Origin: Spodoptera frugiperda
Lineage: Eukaryota > Arthropoda > Insecta > Lepidoptera > Noctuidae
Length of the DNA: 64,000 bases
Assembly: GCF_023101765.2 (NCBI RefSeq)
Contig: NC_064231.1
Coordinates: 806,001 to 870,000, forward strand
Reading direction: 5' to 3'
Below are positions 13,190 through 23,900 of the stretch, piece after piece. The notes beneath the pieces were generated by a model, which was given only the letters and a program-made list of their open reading frames with translations, ran no database searches and was not told where the DNA came from. Every line of letters starts with the position of its first letter. Position 1 is the first letter of the stretch. Position numbers and translations under genes: made by a program.

Positions 13190-13440
13190 AGTATTCATAA
13201 GAAATAAAAACTTAAATAAGTACCTAATAAACTTACTTTAACTTAAAACTAAAATAAAGAAAAAATGATTTAGGCGTCGAAGTACGCGTTCGCATCACTG
13301 TCATTTGGAAATGTTCTCAGCAGACTGGCCGCATTGCCTCGTTGAATGGCAATGCTTATCTTCTGATCGAAGAAATAGCCAGCCTTCTGGTCACGTGTAG
13401 AGATGATAAGCATACGAGCAATCTCTTAAAAAACAATGTG
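13190..13440 (-). mobile_element. 5'-truncated non-LTR retrotransposon, minus orientation
   Basis: On the minus strand this reads the end of a retrotransposon ORF (QKISIAIQRGNAASLLRTF, stop near 13272). A 3' UTR follows (ctttattttagttttaag... tacttatttaagtttttatt). The same order occurs at 6470-6695 on the plus strand, and the UTR alone at 19035-19155. Only the last portion of the element is present. Confidence 0.75.
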
Positions 13441-13867
13441 CATTGGGACCACAGTATCGGTTTGCTTTTGTTCACCAATCGACAGTTAAAGATAATGATG
13501 TAAAAAATCAAAGGAAATACCTATAGAGAACTGAGTACGTTACCAAAATGTCATATAACTAATGTTAAAGGTGGCTTCTCCTTTGAAAGTACGACTTTAT
13601 TCAACTGTAAATATACAATTTTGAACAGGAGCAATCAATATCCATTTCCAATATCTGGAACGTTGCAAACTTAAAAAAAAAATACTGACATTCAAAATGT
13701 CTAAACTTATGTCGAGCGATCTGATTGATTGACTGTTTATTTATTGAATGAACCAATAACCGCGTCTTGTTTATTTTATAACATAACAATAGGAAGTTGA
13801 AATTGAACAAGCTCCGAGAAATTCGTTGCGAAATTTATTTTACTTGTGGTTTTCTTTATTTATTTTT

Positions 13868-14055
13868 TTATGTTGTAAGCTGGTAAACGATCTGACGGAT
13901 CACCTGATGGTAAGCAATCGCCGCTGTTTAAGGACACCCGAAACACAAATGCATTGCCGGCTTTTGGGTTGTTTGGGTAATCGGGGATAAAATCGTGGTT
14001 TTGCTCCGATCGAACCGGCCCATTGGTGCCGAAGCCTGGCTCTTCCAGACTTTAA
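13868..14055 (+). mobile_element. SINE family 3, copy 1
   Basis: Contains 'ggtaaacgatctgacggatc', 'acctgatggtaagcaatcgc' and 'attgccggcttttggg', shared with 25225-25400. This is a common lepidopteran short element. It has a pyrimidine-rich 5' flank and a degraded 3' half. Confidence 0.7.
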
Positions 14056-15094
14056 TTAAAATTATAGGGCTTTAAATTATCAAAGACAGCATTAAAAAGT
14101 AATTATGCTAAGCCATTTCATAAAGAAACGAACTTAATGATTTCTAATACCATGAAACTTCTCATTTAATTCTTCTTAGTGAACATATCAGTATGCCAGT
14201 CCAGTACATGACTAGCAATTTAGAAACCCCAGATACACATGCATGTGGAGTGTATGAACTGCTTATCAACATGCATTGCGACTTGGTAGCTGACGGAAAT
14301 GGGTTACTCTGGGACATGCACGAATGCGGTGGACATCTTGTCACCACTTATGCAAAAAACCTGACAATTTGCGTACTAGGTGGGTGATGTAGACGTCAGA
14401 TAGGATTGAGACATCAATGACGTCATCGTAAGCGTGAAGAGTAGTTGAAAATTAAATTGAGACACTGTCGGTATGGTGTTTTCGACGACATACACTACTT
14501 GTTGATGGAATGTGAATTTTGTTCAAATTCATGGCTTTGATTCGTTGATCTCTGGTTGATTCATATACTTTTTAGGCTACGATGGGATATATGCGGTATA
14601 AAAGTTCCTAAAATTAAAAAGAAAAAAAAGTTTAGGCATAGGAAATGTATCATTCATATCCCAGTGGATCCCTGAAGGGCAAATAAAAACTCAGTCATCA
14701 TTTTTCTGTGACTGATTTACTGGTTTCAAAATATCTGGTCTTCAAAATGTGTGCTCATTGTACAATATACCCAAAATATTACAAAAATGTTATTGTCCAT
14801 TTGTCTAATATTTCTCACATAACAAATTAAACTTGATATTCGTTTTCAATCGCCAAACAAAATGTTCATAAAAGATATTCAATGAAGTAGAAAAACGTGT
14901 GTCTTCGTCTATTCTATTCGATTAGTTGCGATTGAATAGACGAGAATAAAACAATAGACGATGTATCCCCACGATTCGCTAATGTTTGTAACGTTGTGCA
15001 ATGAAATTATGACATAGTACGAACGTACATACATATTATATGTTTGTGCCTGTAGTATACACATGAGATGTGTGTGTAAGTCTTGTGTATATGT

Positions 15095-15270
15095 CGTAGT
15101 GTTTTGGGTTCGATTTCCAGGTTGGTCAAAATAATTTTACTGTGCACCATGCACATATAATAAGTACAGGGATTGGAATATGGTTAATGGGTGATGTATT
15201 CGTATAGTACCTAATAAGTTTTCCTTCTATTATACTGGAGTTATAACCATACTGGATAAAGGTATAGATG
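15095..15270 (+). mobile_element. Diverged tRNA-derived SINE
   Basis: A B-box-like 'gggttcgatttccaggttgg' is followed by a body sharing 'ctattatactggagttataac' with the SINE at 10630-10935, here in the opposite orientation. It is well diverged and therefore probably old. Confidence 0.55.
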
Positions 15271-15838
15271 CTTGTTTATTCTCTTGACTGCCAGTACAGG
15301 CTGACTCAAATGAGATACAATTAAAATACATTAAGTATGGCTCGCGTAGATCTACGTTACGTAAGGAGTTATGAAATACAATAGTAAATATATTGTGTCT
15401 CACTTAAATCTGTATACCAGGGGCTAAAACATCCACCACTGCTTACCCCTTCAAGGAAATACGACGTAATATCATGTTTTGTATAAACAAATGCCCTATA
15501 AAACTGATCAAAGAGATTTCTCAATAAAGTTGAATCTCTAGAATTTATTTGACGCATTCTAACTGCTAACGTTTTTCCTGTAGAAAAAGAACACTGTTTA
15601 ATGTCAATCAGTTAAAACATCTGTGGACCTGTTGGTCAATCAATCAGACTGACAGTGCTAGATAGTTTGAATCGAGTCTTAATTCGATTATATGTCGGTA
15701 ATTTATAAGCGCTTGTGTTAATTACGCGTTGATGGATCGATTTTAGATTATTGCGTTCGTATTTAGTTTTAGTTAGTTCTTGTAGGTGTTTAAAAGAGTG
15801 GAGAGAGTATTTTTAAATTAAACTATCGTGAGTCATAC

Positions 15839-16040
15839 TAAATTAACTAAAAATAACGGTTTACTCACGTAAATGTACTGAAAAAAGCTCTACTAGTTTC
15901 GAGTCACAGAGGGACTCTTCCTCATCAGCAGCCTGTGTAGACGTGGTAAAAGCTCTGCTCCTAAGTAGGCTGAGCCTACTCAGAGCTTTTACATAGCTGA
16001 ATATATTTACGTGAGTAAACCGTTATTTTTAGTTAATTTA
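15839..16040. mobile_element. 202-bp MITE with perfect 36-bp terminal inverted repeats
   Basis: Arm 15839-15874 (aattaactaaaaataacggt, then ttactcacgtaaat) is the exact inverse complement of 16005-16040. The interior contains a second short palindrome around 'gctctgctcctaagtaggct' and 'gagcctactcagagc'. There is no ORF. Identical arms suggest recent insertion. Confidence 0.85.
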
Positions 16041-16384
16041 ATAGAGAACAATGTGTTTTCTATTGTTGTCTTATTTACGGCTTACAAGAGGTTAATAAAT
16101 ATCTTAGTAAACTTAATAATTATCATACAAATCAACATCACCAAATTAAAAATTTTTTTTTTCTATAAAACCACTTTCGAAGCCACTACCAATCCCCCAG
16201 ACAGACGGTTGGTCGTTGAGTTATTGATCTCAAACAGTTATTATTAGCCGTCGACGTCTAGTTTGTTAACCTAATTAACGACGTCAGTAAACAAATTCCT
16301 TAATACCTAGAGCTCAACGTATTTTTGTGTGGATACTCATAGTATCTAGGTAAAGTGTAATTTTAGCTCCATATGAGCTCAATG

Positions 16385-16590
16385 TTTTGGTTCACATTCG
16401 CACAGGTCAGGAATCTTTTTTGAGGGGGAAAAACATCCAATTACTTCTCCCGCCTTGGGCGAGATGAGAGGTAGTATCAGTCTCTTGCTGACTAAAAATC
16501 ACCTCGTTCTAACTCCTGCTTTTCGAGCCGTAGTCTCGGTAAACCCGCTAGGTAGTCCGCAGCTGCGAAGCAGAAAGGTCAGGAACCTAG
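16385..16590 (+). mobile_element. SINE-like element family 4, copy 1
   Basis: Shares the ordered blocks 'ccaattactt', 'gactaaaaatcacc(t/c)cgttc', 'aactcctgctt', 'aaacccgctaggtagtccgc' with 31625-31850. The 3' part is also found inverted at 716-800. Confidence 0.75.
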
Positions 16591-17888
16591 AGAGTAATTT
16601 AAAAGTTTATTCTAGCTGAGATTAGAACTCAGTGCAGTCCATTTATCTATTCGTGTTTGCAAAAGTATTTAAACATACGGGTGTGTGCACATCTGCATAA
16701 GAATAGCGTCGACAGTGCAAATAGTCAGTATTTAGTTCTTGAAAAAATAAAAGGATGAAATTTTTATTCCATATAAGGTTTCTTTTTTTTTAATGTGACT
16801 GCTCTTATGAACGACAGGAGTCTGTTTTTAATTAGGATTGATATTCCATTATGTCATTAATTTTACTGTAGTAACTGTAGGTAAGAACAAAAATAGCCGT
16901 AGTATATAAACTGACGATGTCAGACAAAGATCAAAGATTGTGTTGTGCGCCTGAGTTCGACCGACTTTGATAGAGCTGTGACCTACTTGAGATTTACAAC
17001 AAAAATCATATTTTTAACACTACTGTTTGTTCTCTATTATGATAATATGCTTTATTTATACACTACGAAACTAAGTGTATATGCTTAAAGCCTAATAGTA
17101 TGTGTATAAGTTTAAATAACTACTATATGAATATTGATTCCTATTTCGATAGCACTCAATCGAGAACGATCAATTTGGGACACACTAAGATGGGAATATC
17201 AAACCATCTATGTATTTTAACTTTTTCTTGTACTCTATTAATTTTATGCTTTGTTTTTTAGTAATATATTTTCTCTGGTTCTTGTGAACACAGCCTTAGT
17301 ATACCTAGTACATAAACATTATAAGTGACGAGAGTTGAAGCAGTGTAAATCAAAGCTGTAATGAGATCAGTAAACAAATTAGATATTATCATAACTGCTG
17401 TACAATATTTAGACACCGAATTGATTTGCGATGTAAATAATTTATAGTTTATACAGGCTACACTACACTACACAGCTGTTCCTCATTTAAACGACCGCCA
17501 TACATTATGATGAATACTGAAAATAGACATCAACATCATTTTTACATTTGAAACATAAAATCAGTTGGTACTCTTCATAATGACTCGTCTTTAGATCCGG
17601 AGCTCGCGCGATGTCGTAAAACAATCTGATATTCCCGTACTTATTATCCAAACATCCTGTTATAATTTACGTAGTGCAGCGGCGCATGAAACGCCCCAAT
17701 ATACCTAATTCTCACAATTTGGAGCACCGCGGTCCAGTGTACGCCCGCGCCCGCCCATCGTTATGGCTCAAAGTGCGTTATTTATTTATTTTTATCAACA
17801 ACCTGATCTTCCGCGCGTCTCACCTTAGTATCAATATAGACAGCGGTTAGAAGACACGACCACTTTACCACGATTGACAAACCGGTCA

Positions 17889-17979
17889 ATGCGTTTAACA
17901 TTTCGCGAGCCCTTGTACCACATGGATTTCGGTTGCTACGACAAGGACTCGGGGGAAGTGGAGTGCTACCTCGAAATAC
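17889..17979 (+). CDS. Candidate alternative first coding exon of stomatin gene A
   Basis: An ATG at 17889 opens 30 codons (starting MRLTFREPLYHMDFGCYDKD, then SGEVECYLEI), followed by a single C and a GT donor (gtaaat). That one-base remainder joins the 'CG' at the start of exon 18648 to make Pro, exactly as the 18249-18300 exon does. The encoded stretch is acidic with no hydrophobic segment, so it would only change the cytosolic N-terminus. Its frame, phase and donor support it; there is no transcript evidence. Confidence 0.6.
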
Positions 17980-20900
17980 GTAAATACATTTTCACTAAAC
18001 GCTATCAACGGTGATTTATAGCTTTCTTATTGTTGTGGAACATCGCATTGTAATTGATATTTTTAGTTGGAATCAGTGTAGTTTTTGGGTCGTGTAAACA
18101 GCTGGACTCTTCTGACAGTAAGTTACACCGTATGTCAGCGCAGTCCGTGATTGTTAGTCGAGTAAAACGCTATTATTGCGAATTTATTGCTCCTCCCTCC
18201 GATATAACAATAACATAATAACACAGTAAGGTACGGTGAGCTCTCAAAATGCGCACGGAGCTAAGAACGATAAGCACTAGGCGTGACAACGTGCCCAGTC
18301 GTGAGTAAACACTGAACTTTGTGCGCTTGTCCAACAACAAATTATTAAATAAGCTCTAATTTTGAACATTTGAATATTTTAGATTGCGATACGGGTACTT
18401 CTTGCGCTATCACGATACAAATGCGTAAGTACCTTGACAATAAGAGTGAAGCTTGCAAGGAGGCTTAACAAATAATTTGCGCTTGCGACGTCGATATTAA
18501 CCGTTTTGTTCGAAATGCGATTTTTTTGGGACTGTCAGTGTATATGTGATAGAAAAATAATATAGTGGCAATATTTAAAAAAAATATAGGGTTCAGTGAC
18601 AGTGGTGATCTTGAAAATTAATTACGAATATTTTTTGTGTGTGGCAGCGAATCCAGAGGCAGTGGGATGTATAGAACGGTTCGCAACGTTTTTATCGTTC
18701 CTGCTCGTGATCATCACCTTCCCGTTTTCACTGTTCGAGTGTTTCAAGGTATTTTAGTAATTAATATAAATAATAACACCATCTAACTCATGCATAATGT
18801 CGATCATCGCCTGTCGATTATTATTCGCTTCAAATTCGTTGAATTTTAAACACGTTCACTTTTGGATATGGAATGAAGGAAAAGTTTCATTATTTTATTC
18901 ATTGTTACTAATTTATTTGTATTTGGTACTAGTTTATTTGGTATAATCTCTGTATTAAAGTGTAGTAAAAGTTAATTGAAATCATTTATGTTAATCTTTT
19001 TTCAAGTAATCAAATGAGTACTTTACTTTGGCGCCTATTGAAGGGATTTTTAAAATTTTCTTTGTTTTAGTTTTAAATAATTTTAGGTTGTACACATTTA
19101 TTTATTACTTATTTAAGTTTATATTTCATGTAGATTTATTTAATGTAACCGTGTATATAAAGCAAACTATTAATATTTTCAGTAATATATAAAAAGTAGA
19201 TTTTATTTTAAACGGTTTTAATATCACATCGATCTTTCGTCAGGAAAGGGGAGAAATTCCAATTACTAAAGACCCAAAAAAAACAAATAGGTCGAGCTAA
19301 ATAAAACCGTTTAAAAATCACTAGATCGGCACCATAATCACCATAAGAGAAAACATAACAGAAAAAAAATGTTATATCATTTTACTAACATAACCACACT
19401 ACTTTTTCAGGTGGTACAAGAATTCGAAAGAGCAGTAATATTTCGGCTAGGTCGGCTAAGAAAGGGAGGTGCAAGAGGGCCTGGTTTGTTCTTCGTACTA
19501 CCATGTATTGACACTTATAGGAAAGTAGACCTGCGTACTGTGTCTTTTGATGTCCCTCCCCAAGAGGTAAGTGTCAACTTAGTAAAAATTACAGATAAGA
19601 AATGCTAGTTTTAATGTTTACAAACAATAATTAAGGTAAGGGTTGATAGGTCGTTTAAGTACTTAGTTATATTTGTTAGTGTAGTGAGACTTTACTATGA
19701 TATGAGACTAATTTGTGAGGATAATTTTATTTATATAGATTTTTGTAATTAAAATCTTTCATCTTTGATGATAATTAACCATTATTGTCACACCTTATTA
19801 TTAGATCAATTTTAATTCATTGTCACGTTATTGGTTCAGAGCCCGAAGCAAAAAAAAATAGTTACAAGCCACGCCATTCTCTATTTTCCATCTAGCGCTC
19901 CCATACTACAAAAATGTTGCTAATTGTCCACATTTTAATAAATATATGTACTACTTTCTGAACACTTATAATATCATTGGGCAGGCCGCTTTTTTTTGTC
20001 ACAGTGCACAATCACATTATGGCATCGCCTCTTTGTTCTTATTTCATGGTTCAAAGTCAATCTAGCTCTTCGTTGTCACTTAATTTACTTTTAATAGGCA
20101 AACATACCCAACTATCCACTTCAAGTAGATATGTTAGGAAATCGATTTTATGCAATAAGCATCAAGCCCCTAGGATTTGGTTGTATATCCTTATTGTATC
20201 ATTAATTATGCAAGTCATTTCAATGGATCTGGATTTAATTTTATGTTTTCCGTGTACCACTGTGTCATAAGCAGAAGTTATAGCCATTTGGATCCTGTTA
20301 ATATTAACATTTCAATGTAAACTATTCATAAGTTCCTATAATAATTTCCATTTGAATACCAAATTAATTATTTGCTTGTCGACTATTTAGTGTAAGATCC
20401 CTTCGTGTTTATTTCATGTGGTCTTTATGTTCTATTTTCTTCTTGTTTATTCGAAATTTACTTTCATGGGCTATACATAACTTAGAAATATATTACAATA
20501 ACAACGAACTTAATAAATAGAATAAAACTTGGATTTGTAGAGGCCAATGAATGCATAATGAACTGCTTTATCCTATACAGTTAATTCACGTGAGACAATG
20601 CTTATTTGTCCATTTTTTATTTTTATTCAGTAAGCAAACAAACGTCTGGTTGGTTTAAACAAACATATTGCCCTAGAAGAAAATAAAGGCTTTTTAGTCA
20701 ACATCCTCATTACCCTTTAGGTATTCTTTATTCCTTGGCAATAAGATTGAATTTTGCAATCAAAGTATTACTCACAAGTAGATTGATATGCCTGAATCTG
20801 TTTGTCTGATATGGATAAATCAATCCATTAGCAACGTTTTACTACATGTTTGATCTGGATATAAAATCTCACATGCAACAGTCGGTCAACGGCTTTTGGT

Positions 20901-23900
20901 ATAAAAATAAACAAAATGGAACTTTAAATATATTAGCATATTTATTTATTTAGAATGCACATCTTTCTATAATATTTAGGCAATTATATCAGTTGAACTC
21001 GTAAATAAAGATAATTGCATAAATATTTGCTATAAATCAGTCTTCTTACTTGATTTAGATGAGAATTCCTTGAATTTTTTCAACGGGTCTACGTATTAAG
21101 AAGTAAAATCTTTTCTAAGAAAGTCTGTTTTAAATCAAAGCCCACTTAATCTGGTACAATCATGTCGAATACTTCACAGTTAAAAGAAAACAGAAGTGAA
21201 ACAAAAGGTAAAAAAAGAAGTATCAAAATCGGACTACTGTATAAAAAGGTATGCGTCATACTCACACAAAAAAAAACGCGTCTATATAGAACCTTCTCTG
21301 TTGTTAAAGAAATGATAGACGGTTACAGACCTATAGATTAGGCAATCCATTTCGGTGATTACAATTTTAAGCCTCGTCTCCACTAGGAACATTTGTCGAG
21401 CGACATGTGTCCCCGGAGACATCGGGTGATGTCAAGCGACGTCGGTAATGTTTGTGGTGTATTAAATAATTAAATATTAATCCGTTTATACCCTATCATG
21501 ATAGTGATAGGGTACTATCAATAATCTTCATCGACTGTGCGACAAGGAACAGTTTCAACAATGCAGCGATGTCGTCAGACGTCGCCCGACATCGCCCAAT
21601 GTCGCCAAGGACACGTGTGTTCCTAGTGGCGACGAGGCTTTAGTCAATTTTGCCGAAACGCAGCTACAATCTGTGTATCCAGCTGATCACCGTACGAGTA
21701 GTAAATACTACAGTTTCCTACCTCACCTCGTGGTATGAACGTAATAAAAAATGTTGGCTTAATCCTAATCAGACCAGTGAAGACGTCAGTTCAATTTTAT
21801 AGCACATTTCAAAATACTTGACCAAGACAGCGCCACCAATAATACGGAACAGACGCGCTAAAATCAATTTTTACGAGCTCTCTGTGTAATGAAAAATTTC
21901 TGCCATCTTGTGGTTGCACTTTTATGTTGTTTTTTTTTTTCGAGAAACCAACAAATAATTGAATTAGTAATGATGTATTTCAGTAATGGTCAAATCGAAT
22001 AAGATAGTTTTATTTTAGATTGAAAATAAAAGTAAAATGTTGAAGTGAATTCGATTATAGAAGATGATCATTTTCTTTTTAATTTAGCGAAAAAAGCTTT
22101 TGTAAAAATTAAACTGTTATAAATGATTTTATATTCCGTGGAGAGACCTTTTATCATTCAACAAATAAACTCTTATTTCTTCTTTAACATTAATATATTT
22201 TAAAGCAAAAAAGATTAGTTACTACATATCAATTTGCAAACATTGTTCATTATTTCATTTCAGTTCAGCTAATCTAACTACGAGCCAACGATCGTGGGGG
22301 TGAATTGATAAACAGACAGTACGAAATGACTAAAAAAATCCCAATGTATCATTGCCCTCCACAAATAACGACTAGGCTGATTCCCAGACAATTGGTTTAC
22401 GAGTAACGTTTGTTTTACATGTCGTAAAACTTTGATTGATAGTTTACTACCACATCAATTAATTGTAGCCATCTGAATGGTCAAAAACAACTGGGTTAAC
22501 GATTTTCAATACCAATGCTATACCAGAGATGTATTGTATAGGCCACGTGGTTTTTTTATTGTATTTATACGCTATCATTGAAGGGTAAAGGAAAATAGGG
22601 ACTTTCTGCAAAAATGATGTAATGCGTTGCCTTTGCTGTTGATGTTTTGCTACAAACTTGTCAACGTATGAGGCTTTTCTATTTACTAGAGGATCGCAAA
22701 GGTTAAGTTAGGTTTTAAGAAATAATAAATTACATTTGTATTATTATGTGTTGATGTAAGTAATGACGTTTTTTTCGTAACACCTGCTAGTATAGCGACG
22801 TCATTCGAATCCATGTCTTCAAAGAATAGGAGTTTTCTAACGAGTTCACTACACAGTTATTGTAGGCTATAGATACACATAAAATATGAGAATTAAACTA
22901 CATAAATAAAGCCATTCTCTTCAATTATATTATCTACCAATAACTACTTGGAACTTTGTATACGTTCTGGCTCGTTTCAATCGTCATCATAATTCTTAGA
23001 TGTTATGATACTCTGCAATCAACAAACACCGTTACTTTGCACTCCATATATCAAGTAAACTGACTTCCATACGTAACATTTCATAAGGTCTTTAGCACTT
23101 TATTTATTTATTATTAGCACGACGACGTTGAGTATAATTCAATTATTGTAATCACTTTCAGTTTAACAAAAACTACCTAACAAAAAACTTATACGTATTT
23201 GAATTTCTTTCTGCAATAAATTAATTTAATTTTTCCACAAAGTATAACAAAAGCTATAGGCCATTATGACTGACAATGACTAAAATAAAAATACACTATT
23301 TTAGATATAGATCAATAAACAGCTGTTGGACTACTTTTCAAAATTACAGCACATTTTGGACCAACACCATCTGTGTTGTGGAACAGTCAGAAGTCAGTCA
23401 ATCGAATCCTGATCAGAATGTGGTAACACCCAGAGCTGTTCATATGTAAATATATGGTCAATATCACGAAGGTTGCAAGACAGTTTATTTTAACCTGTCC
23501 ATTGTTCTGTCGAGAACAGACGGCCCGTTTGACCTGAATACGTTTTGTTTGCCGGATAAATTAACGACGATTAGACGAGTAATGATAGAATTAGGGCATG
23601 TAACATTCTACTGAGACGTGATCATATGCTTCTGTAACAATGTTTCTTGATCCACTGTTTAGATTTCTCAATCTGTGAACTGCATAAAGTTGGAAATATA
23701 TCTATTACTAAAATGCAATAAGATCGTGATAGAGTGCAACGTGAATTAGTTAGGCTTTCAAGTTGTCGGACCACTATAACTAGAGCTATACTTGTCAAAA
23801 CTATTTATTTGATCGTTAGACAAGCGTGTAACAAACCGTGGCGTAGCATAATACCTTTTAATAATATATTAATTTAGCAGCCTTACATTTTAATTTCAAT

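Larger units (their letters stand above)
5567..17888. other. 12-kb intergenic region between the divergent cuticle gene and stomatin gene A
   Basis: No convincing coding exon seen. The open frames here are short, lack family similarity and often overlap repeats. Identified contents are listed separately: four inverted-repeat or MITE elements, two SINE-type families and three non-LTR retrotransposon 3' remnants. The stretch 16600-17880 just upstream of gene A shows no repeat that I recognise. Its last part (about 17590-17880) is less AT-rich than the surroundings and could hold the promoter of gene A. Confidence 0.6.

Noticed and set aside
14162..14387. Overlapping frames on both strands
   Set aside because: Both lack domains, and the less AT-rich stretch alone explains the lack of stop codons.
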